Assembly: GCA_031555675.1 (NCBI GenBank)
Contig: JAVBUB010000172.1
Location: 1-51,559, forward strand
Length of the DNA stretch: 51,559 bases
Direction: 5' to 3'
DNA from: JAISJU01 sp031555675
Lineage (GTDB): Bacteria; Bacteroidota; Bacteroidia; Bacteroidales; Paludibacteraceae
The notes below the pieces were generated by a model. It saw nothing but the letters and a program-made list of their open reading frames with translations, made no database searches and had not been told where the DNA came from. A program made the position numbers and the translations under genes. Below are positions 44,168 to 51,559 of this stretch, one piece after another (position 1 is the first letter of the stretch; each line of letters opens with the position of its first letter).

Positions 44168-44208
44168 AAGAACTTAAATAATGCAAAATAATTAATGTTA
44201 TAACTTTG

Positions 44209-44330
44209 AATGCCGTTAGGCATTATCTCTTTGTAGATGAAGATAAGATTCTACGCAGGATGCATTCCGTACGGAATGCAACTAAAGAGAATATATTTTT
44301 TACTACTACCGAAAGATAGTCCCTTACGGG
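44209..44330. repeat. Cluster of short perfect hairpins upstream of chrA
   Basis: AATGCC-GTTA-GGCATT (44209-44224), the 20-base palindrome TGCATTCCGTACGGAATGCA (44261-44280), and TCCC-TTAC-GGGA (about 44319-44330) lie in a row, with an imperfect longer pairing of CTCTTTGTAG and CTAAAGAGAA around the middle one. This style of closely packed, short GNRA-like-loop hairpins is like dispersed repeats of Bacteroidetes intergenic DNA. It lies between the starts of chrA (44167) and the end of the antiporter gene (44393). Confidence 0.6.
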
Positions 44331-44392
44331 ATTTTTCAACAAATAACACAAAATATAACATTTATTTTTTATATTACTTATAACAAAGAAAA

Positions 44393-45886
44393 TTATACTT
44401 TTTCTCCCAATTGCTTGTAGGTTTCGCGTAGTGCATCCTCGTCGTCGCTGATAAGCAATAATATATCACCTTCGTTCAGTTCTGTATTTCCTTTGGGTAT
44501 AAAATAATGGTTATTACGTTTTACCATAACCACCAATGTTTTTTCGGGAAGTGGAATATTCATTATTTTGTTCCCGTTTTCCAGATTGCCTTTTTTGATA
44601 GTAACTTCGCTCATGGCAGATTTTATTTCTTCCGAAAACTCAACATCAAATTCCGTCAACTTCATAGATTCCGGCGTATCTTTTGATAAATGAAGAAGTT
44701 TGGCCATAGCCGTTAAGGTAGTTCCCTGTATAACCAAAGATAGTATGGTAATAAAGAAAACAATATTGAAAATCATTTTAGCCTGTGGAATATCTGCAAT
44801 CCAAGGATAAGTGGCAAAAACAATAGGTACCGCGCCGCGTAATCCTACCCACGAAACATAACCTTTGGCTCTCCATGTCATATTGCGGAATGGCAGCAAC
44901 GATATCAATACAGAAAGCGGACGTCCCAGTAAAATCATAAAAACACCTATCAATACCGCAACACCCGCAATAGGTAATAATTCTGATGGGTTAACCAGCA
45001 AGCCCAACGTTAAGAACATCACAATCTGGAATAACCATGTTAACCCATCGAAAAACTTGACAGCACTTCGTTTATGTACAAATTTATGATTACCAATGAC
45101 TAGACCTGCTATATAAACAGCTAAATAACCATTTCCTTTAATAAAGTCGGTAAATGAGAATATGAAGAACATAAAGGTAAGAAGCAAAACGGAGTATAAA
45201 GAATCATTATCCAGGTTTATTTTATTGATAACGCGAACAGAAAATTTTCCAAGAAAAAAGCCCACTAAACCTCCGATAAACAATTGCATAAAAAAGAATA
45301 AAATCATTTGCCAGATAGGTTCGTCCGGCATTTTGATGGCAGTAATTATAGTAATGGTTAACATGTAAGCCATGGGATCGTTACTTCCACTTTCAAACTC
45401 TAACAAAGGCTTCATGTGTTCTTTTAACGACAATCCTTTGGATCGGAGCAGGCTGAAAACAGATGCCGAATCGGTTGACGACATTACCGAAGCCAACAAC
45501 AGAGATTCTAAAAGAGTGAAAGTAATACTTGATATAACATTATTGGTAAGCCAATATATAAATAATCCTGTAAATAAAGCTGTTAATAAAACCCCCAAGG
45601 TGGAAAGAACAAAACCGGGGGTTATTACCGGACGTATTTCTTCGTATTTGGTACTCATACCTCCCGAAAACAGAATAATATTAAGTGAGATAAGTCCGAT
45701 GAATTGGGCGGCTTTCGGATTTTGAAATTTAATGCCAATTCCGTCGCTTCCGGCCAACATGCCTATAACCAGGAACAGCAAAAGAGTAGGGACGCCAAAT
45801 TTATAACCTGTTTTTCCAGCTAATAAGCTGATGAATAGTAAAATGGAACCAATTAAAACGAAATTTTCAGCAGTAAAATTTTGCAT
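44393..45886 (-). CDS. Potassium/proton antiporter (CPA1, NhaP2/CvrA-like)
   Basis: A 497-residue protein: N-terminal cation:proton antiporter domain with about twelve to thirteen helices (about 1-390), including the GSNDPMAYMLT signature (ND/NDP exchange site) and VMSSTDSASVF, and a C-terminal RCK/TrkA-C regulatory domain (about 410-497; NIPLPEKTLVVMVKRNNHYFIPKGNTELNEGDILLLIS). NhaP2-type proteins exchange K+ or Na+ for H+ across the inner membrane and are controlled by their RCK domain. Length and domain order are normal. It has its own -7 box and is divergent from the KdsD-like gene. Cation preference is not decided by sequence. Confidence 0.92.
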   Translation of the reverse strand: MQNFTAENFVLIGSILLFISLLAGKTGYKFGVPTLLLFLVIGMLAGSDGIGIKFQNPKAAQFIGLISLNIILFSGGMSTKYEEIRPVITPGFVLSTLGVLLTALFTGLFIYWLTNNVISSITFTLLESLLLASVMSSTDSASVFSLLRSKGLSLKEHMKPLLEFESGSNDPMAYMLTITIITAIKMPDEPIWQMILFFFMQLFIGGLVGFFLGKFSVRVINKINLDNDSLYSVLLLTFMFFIFSFTDFIKGNGYLAVYIAGLVIGNHKFVHKRSAVKFFDGLTWLFQIVMFLTLGLLVNPSELLPIAGVAVLIGVFMILLGRPLSVLISLLPFRNMTWRAKGYVSWVGLRGAVPIVFATYPWIADIPQAKMIFNIVFFITILSLVIQGTTLTAMAKLLHLSKDTPESMKLTEFDVEFSEEIKSAMSEVTIKKGNLENGNKIMNIPLPEKTLVVMVKRNNHYFIPKGNTELNEGDILLLISDDEDALRETYKQLGEKV

Positions 45887-45915
45887 GTAGCATATATTTT
45901 TGTTTTGTTATATTG

Positions 45916-45923
45916 CAAAGTTA
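45916..45923 (-). promoter_or_regulatory. Probable -7 box for the antiporter gene
   Basis: 45923-45916 on the minus strand reads TAACTTTG, a TAnnTTTG match, 30 bases before the ATG at 45886. The -33 element is unclear. Confidence 0.5.
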
Positions 45924-46010
45924 AAAAAAATGAGAAAAAACATGCCTATTTAAAAAGGGTTTTAACCTTTTTTGCATTATTGCATTCTAACACCCTAATG
46001 GTGTAGATTG

Positions 46011-46041
46011 TTTGCTAGCAAAAATAATTATTGTACTTTTG
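46011..46041 (+). promoter_or_regulatory. Predicted promoter of the KdsD-like gene
   Basis: TTTG (46011-46014) and TACTTTTG (46034-46041) are separated by exactly 19 bases, a textbook Bacteroidetes promoter. Transcription would start near 46047, leaving about 15 bases before the ATG at 46062. An earlier ATG (46008) would lie upstream of this promoter and is rejected. Confidence 0.75.
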
Positions 46042-46061
46042 CATACAAATTTAGAAATAAC

Positions 46062-46670
46062 ATGTTAAAAGAAGATATTAAACAATTGCTTCAACAAGAA
46101 GCAGCAGCAATTTTGAATCTGCCTATTACCGACGATTTTGAAAAAGCTGTTGATATGATATATCAGCAAGTTCACGTTCTTAAAGGAAAACTGGTAACAA
46201 GCGGCATGGGGAAAGCAGGTCAGATTGCGATGAATATATCTACCACATTCAGTTCAACCGGTACGCCTTCCATTTTTCTTCACCCAAGCGAAGCACAACA
46301 TGGAGATTTGGGTGTTTTGCAAGAAAACGATGTTATGTTGCTGATATCTAACTCTGGAAAAACCAGAGAAATATTGGAACTAACCGAACTTGCCCGTAGG
46401 CTCAACCCCGGAATAAAATTTATAGTTATTACCGGAAACAAAGACAGCCTGTTGGCACAAGCCGCCGATGCCTGTTTGTATACCGGAAATCCCAAAGAAG
46501 TATGTATTCTGGGATTAACGCCCACTACTTCTACTACCATGATGACTGTGATTGGCGATATACTCGTTGTTAGTGTCATGAAAAAAATAGGATACACACA
46601 CGCCGATTATGCCAAAAGACACCATGGTGGATACCTCGGGGAAAAATCAAGGGAACAGTCGAAGAAGTAG
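46062..46670 (+). CDS. kdsD: SIS-domain sugar-phosphate isomerase (KdsD/KpsF-like, no CBS domains)
   Basis: A 202-residue SIS-domain protein. The SGMGKAGQIAMNISTTFSSTGTPSIFLHPSEAQHGDLGVL and SNSGKTREILELTELARR segments are like KdsD/GutQ/KpsF, which turn ribulose 5-phosphate into arabinose 5-phosphate, the first step to Kdo in lipopolysaccharide. Unlike enteric KdsD it lacks the pair of C-terminal CBS domains; single-domain forms of this enzyme are known in Bacteroides. The start is at the ATG 46062, after the promoter. The PfkB kinase gene follows 110 bases downstream. The gene name is assigned by family; GutQ-like activity cannot be excluded. Confidence 0.85.
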   Translation: MLKEDIKQLLQQEAAAILNLPITDDFEKAVDMIYQQVHVLKGKLVTSGMGKAGQIAMNISTTFSSTGTPSIFLHPSEAQHGDLGVLQENDVMLLISNSGKTREILELTELARRLNPGIKFIVITGNKDSLLAQAADACLYTGNPKEVCILGLTPTTSTTMMTVIGDILVVSVMKKIGYTHADYAKRHHGGYLGEKSREQSKK

Positions 46671-46686
46671 ACCAGTTTGTTTATTT

Positions 46687-46770
46687 AGTTCTACGTAGTA
46701 CGTTCTACGTTTTACGAAATGGTATTGTGATGTTTCAGAACGTATAACGTAAAACGTACTACGTAAAACT
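46687..46770. repeat. Long inverted repeat between KdsD-like and PfkB genes
   Basis: Arms at 46687-46716 and 46741-46770 are inverted complements over 27 of 30 positions, with a 24-base loop. The arms themselves repeat ACGT units (for example TACGTAGTACGTT). No T tract is at the 3' side on plus strand beyond AAAACTTTTT, so it is a weak terminator candidate; it may be a REP-like repeat. It ends about 10 bases before the PfkB start. Confidence 0.7.
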
Positions 46771-46780
46771 TTTTCAACTT

Positions 46781-47695
46781 ATGAAAATCATTGGCATAGG
46801 AGAAACAATCGTCGATATTATCTTTAAAAACGGACAACCCGTTAGCGCAACGCCCGGCGGATCTACCTTTAATACGATGATCTCCCTCGGACGACTCCAT
46901 GTACCAAGCCTGTTTATAAGCGAAACAGGAAACGACCACCTCGGAGCAAGCATCAACCAATGTTTGGCCGAGAATAATATTTCTACCGATTATATCAGTC
47001 GCTTTTCCGAAGGAAAAACACCCGTAGCGTTGGCCTTTTTGGATGAAAATAATAATGCCGATTATGCTTTTTATAAAGACTACCCCAAACAACGCCTCAA
47101 TATCCCTTTTCCCGATATAGCACCCAATGACGCTCTCATATTCGGATCCTATTTTTCGGTAAACCCCGTGTTGAGAACTAAAGTGCTGGAACTGATACAT
47201 AATGCAATGCAGCAAAAAGCCATTGTTTATTACGATCCGAATTTCAGGAAAGGACATTTGTCCGAACTGCCGGGATTAACCAAAAGCATAGAAGAAAATT
47301 TCTCGTTTTCGGATATTGTAAGAGGTTCCGATGAAGATTTTTTTAATATCTACCAAGCAACAGACATAGATGCTGTTTATAATAAAATATCGCCCTTCTG
47401 TTCTAATTTTATTTGTACTGTCGGAGGGCAAGCAGTTTATTTGCGTACAAAGAAAATAAGCAAAACATATTCCGTTCCGCCTATTAAAACAGTTAGTACC
47501 GTGGGAGCAGGAGATAATTTCAACGCCGGAATCTTGTACGGATTATATAAATATGCCATAACTAAACAACAATTGGCAGACCTTCCCGAAGAAAGATGGG
47601 ATCAACTCATTCATTATGCCATCCTTTTTGCCGCAAATGTATGTCAACATTATGACAATTATATTTCCCGTTCATTCGCAGAAAGCTTGACTTAA
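46781..47695 (+). CDS. PfkB-family carbohydrate kinase
   Basis: A 304-residue ribokinase-fold enzyme. N-terminal MKIIGIGETIVDIIFKNGQPVSATPGGSTFNTMISLGRL carries the sugar-binding glycines; the C-terminal KTVSTVGAGDNFNAGILYG (about 236-254) is the PfkB signature with the catalytic Asp (GAGD). Relatives phosphorylate fructose, 2-keto-3-deoxygluconate or similar sugars with ATP; the substrate is not clear. A hairpin separates it from the KdsD-like gene, and the two may form one unit. The stop codon abuts the stop of the convergent DUF1287 gene with no gap. Confidence 0.9.
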   Translation: MKIIGIGETIVDIIFKNGQPVSATPGGSTFNTMISLGRLHVPSLFISETGNDHLGASINQCLAENNISTDYISRFSEGKTPVALAFLDENNNADYAFYKDYPKQRLNIPFPDIAPNDALIFGSYFSVNPVLRTKVLELIHNAMQQKAIVYYDPNFRKGHLSELPGLTKSIEENFSFSDIVRGSDEDFFNIYQATDIDAVYNKISPFCSNFICTVGGQAVYLRTKKISKTYSVPPIKTVSTVGAGDNFNAGILYGLYKYAITKQQLADLPEERWDQLIHYAILFAANVCQHYDNYISRSFAESLT

Positions 47696-48280
47696 TTATT
47701 GGGCATATTGATAATGCCCGATTATTTTATAGCTGAATAAACAGTCTTCCAATACTTGTCCACTTCCAATATTGTGAACGATCAGATACCTTTTGCCGTC
47801 GGCAGATTTTTTATTTACCACAATACCGATATGCGTTACCGCGCCACCCAGATTCCAACAAACAATATCGCCCGGGGCATAATCTGCCGCATCGGTTGAA
47901 ATAGATTTTTCCTTTCCCTTTCGCTTGAAAAATGTCATTAAGTTTGGCACCCTCCGGTGATCAATATTCGTGTCCGTTTTCGTTAATCCCCAGTTTTTAG
48001 GATACAATGCAAAGTTGGCCAACATATTTTCGTGGACTTCTTTTTGCAAATCGATGCCCAACAGCCGGTACGCTCTTATAACTACATCAGTGCAAACACC
48101 TTTTCCGGCAGGCACATCTCCATTGGGATAGCTTATTTTGAAATAGGCCGGATCATAGCTTACTTTTTGTTTGGTCAGTTCTAAAGCAGCATTAGAAAGT
48201 TGCTCATAAAAGCTATTCTGTCCGTTAGTAGAATCAACAAAAAGTAAAGAGAATAAAACAAAAACAACTAGATTTTTCAT
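47696..48280 (-). CDS. DUF1287 domain protein, exported
   Basis: A 194-residue exported protein: signal peptide (about 1-20, ending STNGQ) followed by a DUF1287 domain. The domain resembles NlpC/P60-type papain-like enzymes: cysteine in GVCTDVVIRAYRLLG (near residue 61), the aspartate/tryptophan stretch PGDIVCWNLGGAVTHIGIVV (His near 155) and the final HNIG histidine. That would be consistent with a periplasmic amidase or peptidase on cell-wall fragments, but the family is not characterised. The gene is convergent with PfkB. It is divergent from the helicase gene, with 158 bases between. Confidence 0.85.
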   Translation of the reverse strand: MKNLVVFVLFSLLFVDSTNGQNSFYEQLSNAALELTKQKVSYDPAYFKISYPNGDVPAGKGVCTDVVIRAYRLLGIDLQKEVHENMLANFALYPKNWGLTKTDTNIDHRRVPNLMTFFKRKGKEKSISTDAADYAPGDIVCWNLGGAVTHIGIVVNKKSADGKRYLIVHNIGSGQVLEDCLFSYKIIGHYQYAQ

Positions 48281-48412
48281 TGCATAGTAAGATTATAGTG
48301 ATATAACTATTTAAAAATATCATTTATTGCCACATTCTATTTATTTAACTCCAATTTATATTTTTACAGAAAATTTATTCGGAAAAATTTTCGTTTGTTG
48401 CTGTTCAATCTT

Positions 48413-48420
48413 TATCTTTG
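48413..48420 (+). promoter_or_regulatory. Probable -7 box for the helicase gene
   Basis: TATCTTTG matches TAnnTTTG, with transcription predicted near 48426, 13 bases before the ATG at 48439. An in-frame TTG (48418) lies within this box and is unlikely to be the start. The upstream TTTG at 48394-48397 is only 15 bases away, so the -33 pairing is weak. Confidence 0.5.
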
Positions 48421-48438
48421 GGTTTAATTTTTTATTTC

Positions 48439-50922
48439 ATGCGAACAGCCAGCCCATATTACGAAATAGCCTATCATTTTGCTACCTATACCAACCGCTC
48501 CCTATTTCTTACGGGTAAGGCCGGAACGGGAAAAACCACTTTCCTGAAAAGGTTAAAAGAGCAAAGCAAAAAAGAAATGGCCATTGTGGCTCCAACCGGA
48601 GTTGCTGCCATTAATGCCGGTGGCGTTACCATTCATTCCTTTTTTCAATTGCCGTTTCATCCTTTTTTGCCCACTGCCGAAGGACGTAAAGACCTCATCG
48701 GAAAGCTAAAGATAAATAGCGCCCGCCGTAAGGTGCTGTATGAACTCGAACTATTGGTTATTGATGAGGTGAGTATGGTACGTGCCGATGTGATGGACGC
48801 GATTGATACCATATTGCGGCACTTCCGCTACCGGCGGAATGAACCGTTTGGCGGCGTACAGGTAATTTTTATCGGCGATATGTACCAGCTTTCGCCTGTT
48901 TATAAAGAAGACGAATGGCCCTTGCTTGCATCCTATTACCGGGGAATATATTTCTTTGACAGTTTGGCCATACGCGAGCAACCTCCCGTATATATCGAAT
49001 TCGATAAAATTTTTCGCCAGAGCAATCTCGATTTTATACAACTGCTCAATGAAGTAAGAAACAATAATATTTCCGACCAGAGTTTTGAAATGCTGCAAAA
49101 CTTGTATAATCCCGATTTCAAACCATCCAAAGGAGATACCTATATAACCCTCACTACCCATAACTACAAGGCCGATACTATTAACACCGAAGAATTGGCC
49201 CTGTTGAAAGGAAAAACATATAAGTTCAAGGCAAAAGTAACCGGCGATTATCCAGAAAAGAGTTATCCTACGGAAGAAGAACTCGGATTTAAAATCGGCG
49301 CGAAAGTCATGTTCCTGAAAAACGATAAAGAAACACCACGTCGCTATTTTAACGGAAAAATCGGAGAAATAACAGGATTTGATGAAGATGCCGATGTTAT
49401 TTATGTGAAATGCCCCGGAGACGACGAAGCCATAACCGTAACCCGCGAAGTGTGGGAAAATATATCCTACAGTACCAACCCCAATACGAAGCAGATAGAA
49501 GAAACCCTGCTCGGTAAATTCGAACAATATCCCTTGCGGTTGGCATGGGCTATTACTATTCACAAAAGTCAGGGATTAACGTTTGACAAAGCTGTGATTG
49601 ATGCCGGGCAGGCTTTTGCCCCGGGTCAGGTATACGTGGCGTTAAGCCGTTGCCGCTCGCTCGAAGGGATTGTGCTGCTAAGTAAAATAAACCGCAGCAG
49701 TTTGCAGGTCGACGACAATATTATCAGGCATAGTGAGCAAAAACTTCCGATAGAAATATTGAATAACCAGCTCGATATTTCTAAAAGAGAATACCGTGAA
49801 CATATTTTACTATCGCTATTCGACTTCAAAACGATAGTGGGTCAAGCAAACCGCCTTATTGAATTTGTAAAAGAAAAAGCTTCTTCGTTTAACGAAGAAA
49901 CCATCCCTTTTTTGACTTCCATTTATGAGCATTTGCAAAATATGCAAGCCATTGCCCTCCGCTTTCAGAACGAATTGCAACGGATGATGCTCGATGCTCC
50001 CGTAGACGAAGCCAAGCTACAAGAACGCATTGCTTCCGCGGTTGATTATTATACCGTTCAACTCAAAACGTTGGTGGATGAACTGAAACAATCGCCTGCT
50101 ACCACAGATGCCAAAGCAAATGCGATGGACTACAATGATGATTTGAAGACTATCTTTACATTTATAGCCGAAAAACTGCATATTTTCAAAAATATCAAGG
50201 AAGAATTTACCGTTGAGCAATATTACATTGCTAAAAACACTTTGATATTACCACTTTTTACGGTAAACGCTTATGCCGGAAGCAATGACTCCAAAAAGCC
50301 CGAAGCCCGATTCCCGGTGTTGTATTATAGGTTATTGGACTTCCGCAGAAAAACATGCGAGCCGGCCAATATTCCCCTCTATTTGGTATCCAGTACCAAA
50401 GGATTGGTAGAATTGGCTACTTATCTTCCCGAAACATTAAATGATTTGCAGAAGATAAGCGGTTTTGGTCCTGCCACTATTGCCAAGTACGGTCAGCAGT
50501 TTTTGGATATTGTGTCCGAATATTGTCAAAAAAACGACTTGGAGTCATTGATGCACGAAAAGGAAACTCTCAAAAGAGAACGTAAAAAGAAGGAAAAAGA
50601 ACCTAAGCCCGAAAAACCGAAAAAGGAAGATACCAAAAAGATAACCTTTGATTTGTACAAGCAAGATTTCTCCATTGCGGAAATAGCCCAACAAAGAGGA
50701 TTCAGCCCTACTACCATTGAGGGACATTTGGCTTATTTTGTCGGCACGGGAGAAATACCGTTGAGAGATTTTGTAACGGAAGATAAAGAAGAAAAGATAA
50801 CATCTGTTTTAAAACCCGGAATGCTGTTGGGTGATATCTTTGCGACCTTAAACGGTAAAGCGAGTTATGCTGAGATTAAGATGGTAATAGCGGATAAAGA
50901 AAAACAGAACAGGATAGAATAG
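48439..50922 (+). CDS. PIF1-like superfamily 1B helicase with C-terminal HRDC and HTH regions
   Basis: An 827-residue protein. N-terminal PIF1/RecD-type helicase: Walker A GKAGTGKT (26-33), PTGVAAINAGGVTIHSFFQLP (motif Ia), Walker B LLVIDEVSMVRADVMD (105-120), GDMYQLSPV (motif III) and, near 360-410, the UvrD_C_2-type AITIHKSQGLTFDKAVIDAG and YVALSRCRSLEG. A central helical stretch (about 430-600) follows, then an HRDC-like domain (about 624-700, LLDFRRKTCEPANIPLYLV ... ISGFGPATIAKYGQQFLDI), a charged E/K/P linker and an HTH_40-like segment (about 738-785, FSIAEIAQQRGFSPTTIEGHLAYF). HRDC plus HTH normally end RecQ helicases, so this joins a RecQ-like tail to a PIF1 motor. It should unwind DNA from 5' to 3'; the role is unknown. 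Confidence 0.85.
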   Translation: MRTASPYYEIAYHFATYTNRSLFLTGKAGTGKTTFLKRLKEQSKKEMAIVAPTGVAAINAGGVTIHSFFQLPFHPFLPTAEGRKDLIGKLKINSARRKVLYELELLVIDEVSMVRADVMDAIDTILRHFRYRRNEPFGGVQVIFIGDMYQLSPVYKEDEWPLLASYYRGIYFFDSLAIREQPPVYIEFDKIFRQSNLDFIQLLNEVRNNNISDQSFEMLQNLYNPDFKPSKGDTYITLTTHNYKADTINTEELALLKGKTYKFKAKVTGDYPEKSYPTEEELGFKIGAKVMFLKNDKETPRRYFNGKIGEITGFDEDADVIYVKCPGDDEAITVTREVWENISYSTNPNTKQIEETLLGKFEQYPLRLAWAITIHKSQGLTFDKAVIDAGQAFAPGQVYVALSRCRSLEGIVLLSKINRSSLQVDDNIIRHSEQKLPIEILNNQLDISKREYREHILLSLFDFKTIVGQANRLIEFVKEKASSFNEETIPFLTSIYEHLQNMQAIALRFQNELQRMMLDAPVDEAKLQERIASAVDYYTVQLKTLVDELKQSPATTDAKANAMDYNDDLKTIFTFIAEKLHIFKNIKEEFTVEQYYIAKNTLILPLFTVNAYAGSNDSKKPEARFPVLYYRLLDFRRKTCEPANIPLYLVSSTKGLVELATYLPETLNDLQKISGFGPATIAKYGQQFLDIVSEYCQKNDLESLMHEKETLKRERKKKEKEPKPEKPKKEDTKKITFDLYKQDFSIAEIAQQRGFSPTTIEGHLAYFVGTGEIPLRDFVTEDKEEKITSVLKPGMLLGDIFATLNGKASYAEIKMVIADKEKQNRIE

Positions 50923-50966
50923 AAGGTAGTTATACTTTATCAGTAACCAGAATAAAAATCTAAAAT

Positions 50967-51559
50967 ATGAGTAAAACATTTAATATTTATTGTGATGAAA
51001 GTTGCCATTTGGAAAATGACCATAAACAATATATGTTTCTTGGCTCAGTGAGTTGTGCTTATAATCAAGTTCGTTTACATGCAGAAAATATTAAGCTTTT
51101 GAAAAAGAAACATAATTTTTTTGCCGAAATTAAATGGTCAAATGTATCTAATTCAAAAATTAGATTTTATGTGGATTTAATAGATTATTTTTTTGCTACA
51201 GATCTAAAATTCAGAGCTATTGGAGTAGAAAAGGCAAAGATTCATTGTGATGAATATGGAAGCACATTTGATGATTTTTATTATAAAATGTACTACCAGT
51301 TATTAAATTACCACATAGATACTTTTAACCATTATAATGTCTATTTGGATATTAAAGATACATTAAGTGCATATAAAGTAAATCGACTAAAAAATATACT
51401 TAATATGAAATATGGTGTATTTAGAAATATACAGAATATCCGCTCTGAAGAAAGTTTATTAATGCAGTTAACAGACCTATTGATGGGTGCTATTTCTTAT
51501 AATTTAAATGACACGGAGAAGAAAAATACGGCAAAAGTTCAAATTATAGAAAAAATAAA
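50967..51559 (+). CDS. DUF3800 domain protein, N-terminal part (cut by window end)
   Basis: At least 197 residues, open to the window edge. The reading frame begins MSKTFNIYCDESCH at 50967, and the YCDES motif (about 8-12) plus the late LLMQLTDLLMGAISYN (about 171-186) are the acidic hallmarks of DUF3800, a predicted RNase H-like fold with an Asp/Glu catalytic site. Family members are scattered and sometimes near phage or defence genes; function is unknown. The gene begins 44 bases after the PIF1-like helicase gene on the same strand, with no terminator seen, so co-transcription is possible. The codons are AT-rich compared with the helicase. Confidence 0.78.
   Translation, partial: MSKTFNIYCDESCHLENDHKQYMFLGSVSCAYNQVRLHAENIKLLKKKHNFFAEIKWSNVSNSKIRFYVDLIDYFFATDLKFRAIGVEKAKIHCDEYGSTFDDFYYKMYYQLLNYHIDTFNHYNVYLDIKDTLSAYKVNRLKNILNMKYGVFRNIQNIRSEESLLMQLTDLLMGAISYNLNDTEKKNTAKVQIIEKI

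Noticed and set aside
46712..47257. A 181-codon open frame on the minus strand
   Set aside because: Antisense to the PfkB kinase gene, with no recognisable motif and no promoter.
48751..49563. A 270-codon open frame on the minus strand
   Set aside because: It lies inside the PIF1-like helicase gene, has no start context or domain, and the plus-strand frame carries the helicase motifs.

Overview
The window looks like a chromosomal segment of a Bacteroidota bacterium, most likely order Bacteroidales. The support is: a complete sprA gene (outer-membrane translocon of the type IX secretion system, T9SS) beside a probable T9SS cargo; the gene order dut / TPR protein / DUF4292 lipoprotein / EnvC-like M23 protein, familiar from Bacteroides and relatives; a single-chain PurL of 1230 residues; a GH13_8-type branching enzyme; and repeated matches to the Bacteroidetes -7 promoter box TAnnTTTG, sometimes with a -33 TTTG 18 to 19 bases upstream. 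I cannot name genus or species. No rRNA, tRNA, CRISPR array, intact insertion sequence or prophage was seen.

Layout. 1-656: 5' part of recA (minus). 1165-2526: MATE exporter. 2509-6916 (minus): dut, TPR protein, DUF4292 lipoprotein and a catalytically degenerate EnvC-like murein hydrolase activator. 7110-9194 (minus): two related OmpA-type proteins. 9386-10204: MBL-fold hydrolase. 10352-11587 (minus): M16 peptidase. 11610-12821 (minus): AAA ATPase with a DUF4143 domain, whose promoter lies in the first of three 52-base tandem palindromic repeats. 13262-16954 (minus): purL. 17108-17779: a beta-barrel protein that is a paralogue of the OmpA barrel. 18129-26197: ruvA and sprA. 26286-30423: a DsbD-like thiol:disulfide protein and a T9SS cargo-like protein. 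30589-33857: DUF2461, YhcH/TabA-like protein and branching enzyme.

33920-41909 is a polysaccharide locus, visibly AT-richer than its surroundings: Wzx-type flippase, EpsG/Wzy-type polymerase, four glycosyltransferases and a WecA/TagO-type initiating phosphosugar transferase that overlaps pheS by 11 bases. After pheS come a two-gene chromate transporter (minus), a K+/H+ antiporter (minus), a single-domain SIS isomerase (KdsD-like), a PfkB sugar kinase, a DUF1287 protein (minus), a large PIF1-like helicase with HRDC and HTH regions, and the start of a DUF3800 gene cut by the window edge.

Themes. Envelope biology dominates: T9SS translocon, cargo, thiol oxidoreductase, OmpA proteins, lipoproteins, M23 activator and glycan synthesis. 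I did not find an unmistakably new multi-gene system. The most unusual unexplained structures are non-coding: the 3 x 52-base covarying palindromes over the ATPase promoter (12862-13017), a 115-base element with competing hairpins between pheS and chrA (42936-43052), a hairpin cluster at 44209-44330, and a long inverted repeat at 46687-46770. The split-and-fused OmpA family is the most interesting protein-level observation.
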